The notes below the pieces were generated by a model that did no database searches, had not been told where the DNA came from, and saw nothing but the letters and a program-made list of their open reading frames with translations. From Brevundimonas pondensis (GTDB lineage Bacteria; Pseudomonadota; Alphaproteobacteria; Caulobacterales; Caulobacteraceae): a DNA stretch of 64,000 nucleotides. The stretch spans positions 874,001-938,000 of the forward strand of contig NZ_CP062006.1 in assembly GCF_017487345.1 (NCBI RefSeq), read 5' to 3'. Of the stretch, positions 44,200 to 55,496 are shown piece by piece. Each line of letters starts with the position of its first letter. Within the stretch, counting starts at the first letter, position 1. The position numbers and the translations under genes were made by a program.

Positions 44200-47100
44200 C
44201 TAGAACGACTTGCGGATGCTGGCGTACCAATAGCGACCGTAGGGCTGATAGACCGTGCCAAGGTAGCCATCGGAGGCCAGGGGCGGCGCCTCGTCGGTCA
44301 GGTTGCGCACGCCCAGACGGACCGCCGTACCGCCCAGAAGGCCGTCATTGTCGAACTCATACTCGCCATAGAGGTTGGCTGTGATCTGGGAATCGACGGT
44401 CCAGGCTTCGCCAAGCGTATTGGTCAGGCCGTCCTGCTCCACGCTGCCGGTGTAGGCGGTGTAGGCGCCGACGGTGACGTTCTGGCGGCGCCAGGTCGCC
44501 GAAGCCGACCACTTCCATTCGGGGCGCCCGCCCTGGCGGATCAGATCGCCGGCGCTGCCGCTGAAAGCGATGGCGGCGTCGATATCGCCCTTGGCCTTGG
44601 CGTCCATCAGGGCCTGAACGGCCGGCGAGGGCTCCAGGTAGTATTTCAGCAGGTGCGAGACGTTCAGATTAGCGCTGAAGTCGCCCAGAGCCGTACCGCG
44701 CAGGCTCCACATCAGGCCCAGGTCAATGCCCTGGACTTCTTGCGGCTGCAGGTTGTCGTAGAGGTCCTTGACGTAGAGAATTTCTCCGGCGGCCTGCATG
44801 CCTGTGCCGGCGAAGATGGCGATGTCTTCGGGGGTCGCCGCGGCGCGCACCACGTTCGGGTTGAAGCTGCCCTGCTTGCGCAGCAGGTAGTCCAGCGTCA
44901 GGGCGTTCTGGCCGCGGAAGACGCCGACCATGCCTTCCTGTTTCACATTCCACCAGTCGACCGTGATGGTGAAATCGCCGAGGTGGGCCGGTGTGAAGTC
45001 CGGCTGGATCACCGTGCCGAACGACATGGTTTCAGATTCTTCCGGCTTCAGGTTCGGATTGCCGGCGCGCTGTTCGGCGACGTTGCGACGGATGCGCGCG
45101 GTATTGACCGAGGAGGCGTCGGGGAAACCGGACGCGATGGTCGGGCTGACGCAGCGGTTCAGGCCGGTGATGGCGCCGCGACGGGCCAGGGCCTCGCAAT
45201 AGGCCCAGTCGGTGCTGCTGTTCGAACGGGTGACGATGCTGGCGTTGATCTGCTCCAGGTTCGGGGCGCGGAAGCCCTGGGCCCAGGAACCGCGCAGACG
45301 CAGGCCTTCGGCCAGGTCCCAGGCCACGGCGACCTTGGGCTTGGCGATGTCGCCGAAGTCCGAATAGTGCTCGTAGCGGCCGGCGATCTGGGCTTCCAGA
45401 TTATGGACGAAGGGGATGTTCATCTCGGGCGAGACGATGGGCACGGCCAGTTCGGCATAGGCCGAATAGACGTTGCGATCGCCCTTGGTGTCCGGGTTCA
45501 TGGAAGAGTTGATCAGGTCGCCGTACACCGCGCCCGAGACGTCGGTGAAGGTGATGGTTCCGTCGATTCGGGGGTCGCGATCGTCCAGCTGGGTCTCCAG
45601 GCGGGCCTCGATCCCCGCCGCCATGCCGAGGTCGCCGGCAGGCAGGGTGAAGAGATCTGGGCGCGACACCTTGAAGTCCCAGAGCGCCAGGGTGGTTTCG
45701 GTGTAGCGGCGCATCTTCTGGCGGATGGCGTCGAGCGCGGCCTGACTGCTGGGGGCGCCGTCGCCGAAGGCCGGATTATTCAGGTCGCCGCCGTTGAAGG
45801 GATTGTAGGCGTCGGGCGTCGACAGGGCGAGTTGCCTCTGCAGCGCCGTGGTCGAGATATTGTCGCTGATATCCTCGGCGCTGGCCTCGGAGTAGAGCAG
45901 GGCGCTTTCCCAGTCCCACCCGGCGAACTCGCCGCGCAGGCCGCCCAGGATGCGATACTGCTTGTTGGTGACGTTGACCTCGATCGGGCCCAGGTCGTCG
46001 AAGCGGTAGCCGCTGAGCAGCAGATCCACCCCGGCGGCGGGGGCCGTGATGCCCGGAAGGCGGTTCGGATTAGGCGCGCCGCCCGGCAGGGTCGTAGCGC
46101 CAAAGGGGTTGTAATAGTTGGTCTTGGGGATGGTCAGGACGATCGAGGACAGGGTGCTGATCGGGGCCTGCCACGCCGTGGTTTCGGCGTGATAATAGCC
46201 AAGCTCGCCGAAGGCTTCGACGCTGTCGTTCAGCCTGTACTTGCCAGTCACGAAGACGTTGAGGCGCTCGACTTCCGGCATGACCGTCAGGCCCTGGGCC
46301 GCTGAGTCGGAATAGAGGCGTGAATCGACCGTCGTGCCGGACTTGAGGCAAAGGCCGCTTCCCAGGGCCGCGCCGCAGCCGGTGAAGCTGGAAGGTTGGG
46401 TGCTGAAGGCGGTCAGGTTGGAGGTTGCGCCTGGCAGGCGCACCGTGCCGCCGGTCGGACGGAACAGACCCCAGGGCGTCAGCGACGAGCGTCCGTTCAG
46501 CGAGGTATTGCCCTCATATCCGGTTCCCGCAAACAGGGGGCGCTTGTCCAGCGACGCCGTATAGTCCTGATCCGTGGTGGATAGCTCGGTGCGTTGGTCG
46601 TAGTTCAGGAAGGCCGAGAGGTTGGCGCGGCCGTCCAGGAAGTCGCGACCGCCATAGGCGCTGAAATTGGTTTCGCGCATGCCCGTGCCCTCGGCGCCGC
46701 CGTATTGGGCCGAGACGGTCAGGCCGTTCAGGTCATCGCGCAGGACCGTGTTGATCACGCCAGCCACGGCGTCCGCGCCGTAGATGGCGGCGGCGCCGTC
46801 GCGCAGGACCTCAAGCCGCCGCAGGCCGGTCACCGGTATGGCGTTGGTGTTGTAGGTCAGGACAGGAACCAGATGCTCGTTCGCCTGACTAGTCGGGTGG
46901 CCGACGACGCGACGCCCGTTCAGCAGCACCAGGGTGTTGCCGATGCCCAGGCCGCGCAGGTTGACCGAGCCCGTGTCGCCGCGCGCCGAGTTCGAACTGG
47001 CGGGCAGATAGCTGGAGTTGAAGGTGACGTCGCCCATCTGGGGGATGGAGCGGATCAGGTCGTCCCCTGATGTCGCGGCTGAGGCCAGGATCTGCTCCTC

Positions 47101-47295
47101 GCCGACGACGGTGACCGGCAGGGCCGCCGTCACCTTGGCGCCGCGAATCTGGGAGCCGACAACGACGATTTCGTCGACCTGTGTGGCCTCTGGCTCCGGC
47201 GCGTCCTGGGCCGCCGCGGCGGTCGCGGCGCTGAACAGCGCGGTCGTGGCCAGCATGGCTGTTTTCAGGTTTCGGCGGGTGAAGGCTGCACGCAT
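44200..47295 (-). CDS. TonB-dependent outer-membrane receptor
   Basis: The 1,031 residues comprise a signal peptide ending AAAAQ, a TonB-box-like VDEIVVVGS, a plug domain (GTGSVNLRGLG-like stretch, LLNGRRVVG, LEVLRDGAAAIYGADAVAGVIN), and a 22-strand barrel ending with Phe (YASIRKSF). The substrate is unknown; such long receptors in Caulobacterales and relatives often take up peptides or glycans. It is divergent from the gamma-glutamyltransferase gene, and both could respond to the same signal. I chose the ATG at 47295; one at 47322 is also possible. Confidence 0.93.
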   Translation of the reverse strand: MRAAFTRRNLKTAMLATTALFSAATAAAAQDAPEPEATQVDEIVVVGSQIRGAKVTAALPVTVVGEEQILASAATSGDDLIRSIPQMGDVTFNSSYLPASSNSARGDTGSVNLRGLGIGNTLVLLNGRRVVGHPTSQANEHLVPVLTYNTNAIPVTGLRRLEVLRDGAAAIYGADAVAGVINTVLRDDLNGLTVSAQYGGAEGTGMRETNFSAYGGRDFLDGRANLSAFLNYDQRTELSTTDQDYTASLDKRPLFAGTGYEGNTSLNGRSSLTPWGLFRPTGGTVRLPGATSNLTAFSTQPSSFTGCGAALGSGLCLKSGTTVDSRLYSDSAAQGLTVMPEVERLNVFVTGKYRLNDSVEAFGELGYYHAETTAWQAPISTLSSIVLTIPKTNYYNPFGATTLPGGAPNPNRLPGITAPAAGVDLLLSGYRFDDLGPIEVNVTNKQYRILGGLRGEFAGWDWESALLYSEASAEDISDNISTTALQRQLALSTPDAYNPFNGGDLNNPAFGDGAPSSQAALDAIRQKMRRYTETTLALWDFKVSRPDLFTLPAGDLGMAAGIEARLETQLDDRDPRIDGTITFTDVSGAVYGDLINSSMNPDTKGDRNVYSAYAELAVPIVSPEMNIPFVHNLEAQIAGRYEHYSDFGDIAKPKVAVAWDLAEGLRLRGSWAQGFRAPNLEQINASIVTRSNSSTDWAYCEALARRGAITGLNRCVSPTIASGFPDASSVNTARIRRNVAEQRAGNPNLKPEESETMSFGTVIQPDFTPAHLGDFTITVDWWNVKQEGMVGVFRGQNALTLDYLLRKQGSFNPNVVRAAATPEDIAIFAGTGMQAAGEILYVKDLYDNLQPQEVQGIDLGLMWSLRGTALGDFSANLNVSHLLKYYLEPSPAVQALMDAKAKGDIDAAIAFSGSAGDLIRQGGRPEWKWSASATWRRQNVTVGAYTAYTGSVEQDGLTNTLGEAWTVDSQITANLYGEYEFDNDGLLGGTAVRLGVRNLTDEAPPLASDGYLGTVYQPYGRYWYASIRKSF

Positions 47296-47628
47296 GATCC
47301 TGGTATCCCCTCTGATGGTCATCAAGCCCGGTATCCCCCCGGGGCTCGTCCGGCGGCGGCCGGATCTATTGAGCAAGGCAGCCTCCTGGTCCCGATCGTC
47401 GTCCCGGAAAGATGCGACGTCGGAGGTTTCGCCTCGTGTCGGACTAGAAACTGACACATTCGACGCGTCAACCGTTTAGGGTTAAATATTGCTGTTATTC
47501 AATATATTGGGCAAACTAATCACCTCAATTGGGCGTTGAGTTTCCACTTTGAGCAATGCTATCGCTGTCAAAGGGCGTTCTGATGTGGGCGCGTGCGATA
47601 GATCAGAGCCAATTGTGACGGGGTGGCC
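47296..47628. promoter_or_regulatory. Divergent promoter region between receptor and gamma-glutamyltransferase genes
   Basis: This 333-base region holds an AT-rich island (about 47478-47530) in GC-rich DNA. It contains an inverted repeat ATATTG (47486-47491) / CAATAT (47500-47505) and two direct copies of ATTGGGC (47506-47512 and 47528-47534), spaced 22 bases apart, about two helical turns. I see no coding frame. The motifs suggest a regulator site shared by both genes. Confidence 0.5.
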
Positions 47629-49368
47629 ATGCGTTCTCATCTGAAGATTCTGGCGGTCGCCGCGGCGGCCCTGTTGGCGGCTGCGCCTGCGGTTGCTCAG
47701 CAGGCGCCGGTCCAGACCCGGCCCGCCGTCGGCAGCGGCGGCGACATCGTCAACTACGGCCAGATCCACAGCCCGACGGTCGGACGCGGCGGCATGGTGG
47801 TGAGCCAGAGCGCCATCGCGACCCAGGTCGGCGTCGACATCCTGAAACAGGGCGGCAACGCCGTGGACGCGGCGGTGGCCGTGGCCTTTGCGGAAGCCGT
47901 GACCCTGCCGCGCGCGGGCAATATCGGTGGCGGCGGCTACATGATCGTGCACATGGCCGCGACGGCGGACCGCCCGGCGGCCGACATCGCCATCAACTAT
48001 TACGGCACGGCGCCCCGCGCCACGACGCCGGACTTCCTGCTGGACGACAGCGGCAAGTTCGACCGCCGCGCGCCGTCCAGCTTCCGCAACGTTTCGGTGC
48101 CGGGCACGGTCGCGGGCATGTGGGAGGCGCACAAGCGCTTCGGCGCCCTGACCTGGGCCCAGGTGGTGGCGCCTTCGGTCAAGCTGGCCGAGGACGGCGT
48201 CATCCTGTCGGACGGCGAGGCGGACGCGACGGCGGGCCGGGCCACGGTTCTGGCCACCGATCCCGGCGCGCGCGAGGCCTATTTGAAGGCCGACGGCACG
48301 CCCTATCGCGCGGGCGAATTGTTCAAGCAGCCGCAACTGGCCTGGAGCTTGCGTCAGGTGCAGCAGGGCGGGGTCGACGCCTTCTATCGCGGCGAACTGG
48401 CCAAGAAGATCGTCGAGGGCGTGCAGGCGCGCGGCGGGATCATGGACGCCCAGGACCTGGCCGATTACCGCGCCGACGTGACCGCGCCGATCTGGTCCAC
48501 CTATCGCGATCACCGCATCGCCTACATGCCGCCGACCGCCTCGGGCGTCAGCGTGGCCGAGGGGCTGAACCTGCTGGAGCACTTCCCCATGCGCGAGTTG
48601 CGCTGGGGCAGCGTCGACAGCCTGCACCTGATCTCGGAGGCGATGAAGATCGTCTCGTCGGACCGTCGCCTGATCGGCGGGGCGCCGCAGTGGACGACGC
48701 CGGCGCAGGGTCTGGCCAGCAAGGAATTCGCCGCCGAGCGGGTCAAGCTGATCCGCATGGATCGCTCGCTGGCAGCCGCCGACATCCCGGAGGGCAACCC
48801 CTATCCGTACGAGAGCCAGGACACGACCCACTATTCGGTGGCCGACGCCCACGGCAATGCGGTGTCGAACACCTATACCCTGTCCAACTCCTACGGCGCG
48901 CACGTGGCCCCGGTTGGGACGGGCATCCTGCTGAACAACTCACTGGACAACTTCTCGTGGGGCACGCGGGACGAGCCGAACTCGCCGGCGCCGGGCAAGC
49001 GTCTGGGCTCGACCATCACGCCCATGATCGTCTTTGACGACGACAAGCCCTGGCTGGTCACCGGCACGCCGGGCGGCGGCTACATCATCGCCACCATGGT
49101 GCAACTGATCTCCAACGTCATCGACCACCAGCTGAACATCGCCGAGGCGGCGATGCGCCCGCGCCTGAACCAGGGCGGCGGCGACAGCCCGCTGGAGCTG
49201 GAGGGCGGCTTCTCGCCCGACGTCGAGCGTTTGCTGGAAGCGCGCGGCCACACGGTTCGCCCGTCCATGACAATGGGCAGCACCCAGTCCATCATGATCG
49301 AGGGCGATCGATTCCTGGGCGCGGCGGACACCCGCCGCCCTGACGCCCTGGCGCTCGGCGTCCAGTAA
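47629..49368 (+). CDS. ggt: Gamma-glutamyltransferase
   Basis: Periplasmic N-terminal-nucleophile enzyme of 579 residues that transfers or hydrolyses the gamma-glutamyl group of glutathione and related peptides. A signal peptide ending PAVAQ is followed by GGNAVDAAVAVAFA and GNIGGGGYM in the large subunit. The self-cleavage site is DTTHYSV, with the predicted nucleophile Thr399. GTPGGGYI lies in the small subunit. The ATG at 47629 is preferred over an upstream GTG (47623). Confidence 0.95.
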   Translation: MRSHLKILAVAAAALLAAAPAVAQQAPVQTRPAVGSGGDIVNYGQIHSPTVGRGGMVVSQSAIATQVGVDILKQGGNAVDAAVAVAFAEAVTLPRAGNIGGGGYMIVHMAATADRPAADIAINYYGTAPRATTPDFLLDDSGKFDRRAPSSFRNVSVPGTVAGMWEAHKRFGALTWAQVVAPSVKLAEDGVILSDGEADATAGRATVLATDPGAREAYLKADGTPYRAGELFKQPQLAWSLRQVQQGGVDAFYRGELAKKIVEGVQARGGIMDAQDLADYRADVTAPIWSTYRDHRIAYMPPTASGVSVAEGLNLLEHFPMRELRWGSVDSLHLISEAMKIVSSDRRLIGGAPQWTTPAQGLASKEFAAERVKLIRMDRSLAAADIPEGNPYPYESQDTTHYSVADAHGNAVSNTYTLSNSYGAHVAPVGTGILLNNSLDNFSWGTRDEPNSPAPGKRLGSTITPMIVFDDDKPWLVTGTPGGGYIIATMVQLISNVIDHQLNIAEAAMRPRLNQGGGDSPLELEGGFSPDVERLLEARGHTVRPSMTMGSTQSIMIEGDRFLGAADTRRPDALALGVQ

Positions 49369-49404
49369 GCACTTCAGTTTTCAGTCAACCGCGGGGGGCG
49401 GCTC

Positions 49405-51870
49405 ATGTTGCGCAAGGTTCTGCTGGCGAGCGTCGCCGGATTGGTCGTGGCGGCGGGGGCGGCGCCGGTTCTGGCCCAAGCGGAAAGGCCGGCTATTGCG
49501 TCGGCCTCCACCTGGCAGGACGGCCTGTTCGGGGTGAAGCTGGATCGGCAGAAGGGCAAGGCGACGGTGCGTCTGCCCGCGCCGGGCGCGGACGGGGTGC
49601 TTGGGCGTTATCTGTATCAGCCGGGCCTTTCGGCGGGGCTGGGCATGGACGGCGCGGGTCTGGACCGTTCGGGTCTGGGGGCGGCCCAGGTGGTGGCCTT
49701 CCGCAAGGTGGGCAACCGCGTCTTCGCCGAGTTCGAGAATACCCGCTTCCGCGCCGTGGACGCCGACGCCGATCAGGTGAACGCGGTTGCGGCCTCCTTC
49801 GCGCCTTCGGTGGTCTGGTCCGGCGAGGTGGTCGAGACGGGCGCCGACGGATCGGTCAGCGTGGACCTGTCGGGCTTCCTTGAGCGGGACGCGGTCAACG
49901 CCGTCGGACGCCTGAAGCGGGCGCGGCTGGGCACGTTCAAGGCGGCGCCGACCCTGGGCTATCTCGAGGCGGACCAGACCCTGGTCTTCCCCGACAACGT
50001 CGAGTTCCAGACGGTCCAGACCTTCACCAGCGACGAGCCAGGGGCCGAACTGTCGCGCGTCTCGCCGGAATCGCGCTCGGTCACCCTGACGGTGCGCCAT
50101 TCGTTCATCCGCTTGCCCGACGCTGGGTTCCAGCCGGTGCTGCACGACCCGCGCTCGGGCACCTCGGCCCAGGTCATGGTGACGGACTTCGCCGCCGATC
50201 TGGATCAGCCGGTGGTCAGCCGTCTGGCGCGCCGTTTCCGTCTGGAGAAGACCGATCCGACCGCCGCCCGTTCGACGGTGAAGAAGCCGATCGTCTTCTA
50301 TGTGGATCGCGCCGCCCCGCCCGCCATTCGTCAGGCCCTGATCGAGGGCGGCGACTGGTGGGCGCAAGCCTTTGACAAGGCGGGATACGTGGACGCCTTC
50401 CGGGTCGAGCTGCTGCCCGAGGGGGCGCACCCGATGGACGCGCGCTACAACATCGTCTCCTGGGTCCACCGCGAGACGCGCGGCTGGTCCACGGGCACCA
50501 GCGTCAATGATCCGCGCACCGGCGAGATCGTGCGCGGCGTGGTGCAGCTGGGCTCGCTGCGCGACCGTCAGGACAAGATGATCTTCGAGGGTCTGGTCGG
50601 TGCCGCGCGCAGCGGCACGGGCGGGCAGGACGATCCCGACCGTCTGGCCTATCAGCGCCTGCGCCACCTGTCGGCGCACGAGATCGGACATGCGCTCGGC
50701 ATTTCCCACAACTTCGCCGCCTCGACCTATGAGGATCGGGCCTCGGTCATGGACTATCCGGCGCCCTGGGTGATCGCCGACGGCGAGCGTCTGGACTTCA
50801 GCCGCGCCTATACGACCGGCGTCGGGGCCTGGGACCGCTATGTGGTGGACTGGCTGTACGGCGATGCACCGGGGCAGGACCCGATCGCTCGTCGCGCCGA
50901 ACTGGCGGCGGAGGTGCAGGCCAAGGGCTATCGCTTCGTCAACGACACCGACACCCGGCCACTGGGCAGTTTGCAGCCCTATGGCGCCATGTGGGACAAC
51001 GGGACCGATCCGGTCGCCGAGTTCGCTAATGTCATGGCCGTGCGGCGCATCGCCCTGTCGCGGTTCGGCCTGGCCAATCTGCCGGCGGGGGCGCCGGCGG
51101 CGGATCTGCGCCGCGTGATCGTGCCGATCTATCTCTATCACCGCTATCAAACCACGGCGGTCGGGCGTCAGATCGGTGGCGTGGACTATGGCTACGCCAT
51201 CAGCGGCGACGGCCATGAGCGGGCGGAGGTCGTGCCGGCCGACAAGCAGCGTGCAGCGCTGGAGGCCCTGATGCAGGCCGTGGCGCCGGACGAGCTGGAT
51301 TTGCGGGACGACCTGATCGACCTGCTGTCCTCGGCCCAGTCGGGCAACGGCGACCGCCAGACGGAGATCGAGCTGTTCGAGGGCAAGACCGATGCGGTCT
51401 TTGACCCGTCATCGGCGGCGGCGGCGGCGTCTCAGGTGGTGTTCGAGACCCTGCTGGCGCCTGAGCGTCTGAACCGTCTGGTCGAGCAGCAGCGCCGGGA
51501 CGCGGGGCAGTTGGGCCTGACCGAGGTGCTGGATCGGGTGGCGACGGCGGTGGGGCCGGGCGCGAGCCTCAGCCCGCGTCAGGCCGAACTGCGCCGGGTC
51601 GTTCGCGCCCGTTATGCGGCCCATCTGGCGGCGCTAATCCAGGGCAAGGACCTGTCGTCCACGGCGCAGGGTGCGGTGCGCGACAGCGCGCGGCGGTTCG
51701 GCGAGCAGTTGAAACGCTGCCGTGGCGATCGGCTGGAAACGGCCCAGTGCGCTTGGCTGGCGGAAGCCTTGATCGGGCCGGTCGAGGGGCTGAAGGCGCT
51801 GAGCGAGACCCTGCCGGTCGCGCAGACGGTGCCGCCCGGCGCGCCGATCGGCGGCGGCGAGTGGCATTGA
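49405..51870 (+). CDS. Exported zinc-dependent metalloprotease (metzincin-like, DUF5117/DUF4953 type)
   Basis: The 821 residues comprise a signal peptide ending PVLAQ, an N-terminal beta-rich region (about 50-280), and a catalytic domain with HEIGHALGISHNF (about 429-441), the extended HExxHxxGxxH zinc site, followed by SVMDYPAP as the Met-turn. The C-terminal 250 residues are helical. The architecture fits the large secreted metalloproteases annotated with DUF5117 and DUF4953. It lies 36 bases after ggt on the same strand, so the pair may be an operon for extracellular peptide use. Confidence 0.92.
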   Translation: MLRKVLLASVAGLVVAAGAAPVLAQAERPAIASASTWQDGLFGVKLDRQKGKATVRLPAPGADGVLGRYLYQPGLSAGLGMDGAGLDRSGLGAAQVVAFRKVGNRVFAEFENTRFRAVDADADQVNAVAASFAPSVVWSGEVVETGADGSVSVDLSGFLERDAVNAVGRLKRARLGTFKAAPTLGYLEADQTLVFPDNVEFQTVQTFTSDEPGAELSRVSPESRSVTLTVRHSFIRLPDAGFQPVLHDPRSGTSAQVMVTDFAADLDQPVVSRLARRFRLEKTDPTAARSTVKKPIVFYVDRAAPPAIRQALIEGGDWWAQAFDKAGYVDAFRVELLPEGAHPMDARYNIVSWVHRETRGWSTGTSVNDPRTGEIVRGVVQLGSLRDRQDKMIFEGLVGAARSGTGGQDDPDRLAYQRLRHLSAHEIGHALGISHNFAASTYEDRASVMDYPAPWVIADGERLDFSRAYTTGVGAWDRYVVDWLYGDAPGQDPIARRAELAAEVQAKGYRFVNDTDTRPLGSLQPYGAMWDNGTDPVAEFANVMAVRRIALSRFGLANLPAGAPAADLRRVIVPIYLYHRYQTTAVGRQIGGVDYGYAISGDGHERAEVVPADKQRAALEALMQAVAPDELDLRDDLIDLLSSAQSGNGDRQTEIELFEGKTDAVFDPSSAAAAASQVVFETLLAPERLNRLVEQQRRDAGQLGLTEVLDRVATAVGPGASLSPRQAELRRVVRARYAAHLAALIQGKDLSSTAQGAVRDSARRFGEQLKRCRGDRLETAQCAWLAEALIGPVEGLKALSETLPVAQTVPPGAPIGGGEWH

Positions 51871-51883
51871 TCTGAGCGCATAA

Positions 51884-51904
51884 CCCTCTCCCGGCGGGAG
51901 AGGG
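51884..51904. terminator. Bidirectional hairpin between convergent genes
   Basis: CCCTCTCCC (51884-51892) and GGGAGAGGG (51896-51904) form a perfect 9-bp stem with a 3-base loop exactly between the stops of the metalloprotease and the P1 hydrolase. No T run follows on either side, so termination strength is uncertain. Confidence 0.7.
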
Positions 51905-53025
51905 CTACTTCAGCTCCCGCCAGGTCTTGCCGGTCACGCCCTCATAGTTGGTCGCGTGATAAACGCCGCGGGCCACGGCGCGGGCCAGGACGTCGGCGGC
52001 GACGTTGCCCAGTTGGGCCACCGCGACCTGACGCATGGCCGGGTTCTCAATGACCTTCTTGCCGGTGGACAGGCTGAACAGGGTGTCGCCGTCGAATGGG
52101 GCGTGGGCCGGACGGATGGCGCGGGCCATGCCGTCCTGGGCCATGATGGCCACGCGCTGAAGCTCGACGCGGGTCAACGCCACGTCGGTGGCGATGCAGG
52201 CGATGGTGGTGTTCTCGCGCGGTTGGGGCCGGAACTTGGACAGGCCCCAGTCCTCGGCCGAGGCGTGCAGGCCCGAGGCGCCGAGGCCGCCGAACTCGTC
52301 GCCGATCTCATAGGGAGCGGCCCAGAAGCTCTTGCCGCCTGGCGCCACGACCGAGCCGACGCTGTTGACCGCGACGATGGCGCCCACCGTCCAGCCCGAG
52401 GCCATGACGGCCGACGCCGAACCGATGCCGCCCTTCAGCGCGCCGGCTTCTGCGCCATAGCCCGCGCCGGCCGTACCCAGGTCGAAGCGGTCGCTGGCGG
52501 CCTCCAGCGCCTGAACCGACAGGCGGCGATAGGGCGGCTCCATCTCCCAGGCCTTGTTCCCGCCGTTGGCGAGGTCATAGAGGCAGGCGGTCGGGATGAT
52601 GGGCGAGGGGGGCACGCCGGGCGCACCGCCCATGCCGTAGCCGCGTCCGCGCATGCCCATCCAGGCGGCGACGCTATCGGCCGAGCCGAGGCCATACACC
52701 GACCCGCCCGACAGGATGATGGCGTCCACCTCCTGCACCAGGTTTTCGGCGCGCAGGACGTCCGTCTCGCGCCCGGCGGGGCCGCCGCCGCGCACATCCA
52801 CGGCGGCCGTGGCGGGCTTTTCAGCGAGGATGACGGTGACGCCGGTGCGGACGCCCGCGTCGTGGGCCTGACCGACCTTGAGGCCCTCGACGTCGCTGAT
52901 GAGGTTCAGGCGGCCGGTGCGGCCCGAGGCGCGAGCGGCGGACTGCGCGGCGGGTTTGGCGCTGGCGGCGCCCGCTGCGGAGGCTGCGACGCCGATCAGG
53001 GCCGAGCCGAGGACGGTTCTGCGGT

Positions 53026-53029
<4 letters not shown>
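51905..53029 (-). CDS. P1/S58 family self-processing hydrolase, NylC-like
   Basis: The 374 residues start with a twin-arginine-like leader (MNRRTVLGSALIG). The family is the DmpA/BapA/NylC N-terminal-nucleophile fold. GLKVGQAHD, GGGPAGRETDVL and GGIGSAS fit the alpha part. RENTTIACIATD holds the probable self-cleavage bond between Asn273 and Thr274, as in the nylon oligomer hydrolase NylC rather than the Ser of DmpA. AHAPFDGDTLFSL is a conserved segment of the beta part. It hydrolyses amides or peptides; the substrate is unknown. Its ATG overlaps the stop of the ABC ATPase gene, so it is translated with the transporter. Confidence 0.87.
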
Positions 53030-54642
<1,613 letters not shown>

Positions 54643-54644
54643 GC

Positions 54645-55496
54645 TCAACGCTCCCGCCGCACGCGCGGGTCGAACAGGTCGCGCAGGCCGTCGCCGGTCA
54701 GGCTGAGGCCCAGCACGGTCACGAAGATGGCGAGGCCCGGCATGATGGCCAGCCACGGGGCGAAACTGATCATGGTCTGGGCCTCGGCCAGCATCCGGCC
54801 CCAGCTGGGCGCGGGCGGCTGGGCGCCCAGGCCGACGTAGGACAGGCCCGCCTCGGCGACGATGCCGACGGCGAACTGGATGGCGGCCTGCACGACCAGC
54901 AGACTCATCAGATTGGGCAGGATGTGCTGGAGCGAGATCAGGGCCTTGGACTTGCCCGCCGTGCGGGCGGCCAGAACGTATTCGCGAGTCCACAGGCCCT
55001 GCGCCGCGCCGCGGGCGACGCGGGTGAAAACGGGGATGTTGAAGACGCCGATGGCGATGACGGCGTTGATCGCGCCCGGCCCCATGACGGCGGTGATCAT
55101 CACGGCCAGCAGCAGGGCGGGGAAGGCGAAGATCAGGTCGTTGCCGCGCATGACCAGTTCGTCGATCCAGCCGCCGCGCGCCGCCGCGGTCAGGCCCAGA
55201 GGCGTGCCGATCGCGACGCCGATGCCGACGGCGACGAAGGCGACGATCAGGGAGTTCTGCGCCCCGGCCATGATCATCGACAGGACGTCGCGGCCGAAGT
55301 GGTCCGTGCCCATCCAGTGGGCGGCGGAGGGGGCGGCCAGCTTGGCGGCGATGTCCACCGCCTCGACGTCACAGGGCGTCCAGACGAGAGCCAGCAGGGC
55401 GGTCGCCAGCACGACGGCGGTCAGGACCGCGCCGACGATCAGGGACAGCGGCCAACGCACGCGGGCCTTGGCGATGATGGCGGGGGCGTCGGTCAT
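54645..55496 (-). CDS. ABC transporter permease, DppC-like
   Basis: The 283 residues include an N-terminal helix, then the BPD_transp_1 domain with about five more helices. The ATPase-contact EAA loop is EYVLAARTAGKSKALISLQHILPN split near its middle. The MGTDHFGRDVLSMIMAGAQNSL segment is typical of DppC/OppC. It overlaps the stop of the upstream fused binding protein/permease gene in an ATGA arrangement. It forms the membrane pore with the permease half of that protein. Confidence 0.94.
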   Translation of the reverse strand: MTDAPAIIAKARVRWPLSLIVGAVLTAVVLATALLALVWTPCDVEAVDIAAKLAAPSAAHWMGTDHFGRDVLSMIMAGAQNSLIVAFVAVGIGVAIGTPLGLTAAARGGWIDELVMRGNDLIFAFPALLLAVMITAVMGPGAINAVIAIGVFNIPVFTRVARGAAQGLWTREYVLAARTAGKSKALISLQHILPNLMSLLVVQAAIQFAVGIVAEAGLSYVGLGAQPPAPSWGRMLAEAQTMISFAPWLAIMPGLAIFVTVLGLSLTGDGLRDLFDPRVRRER

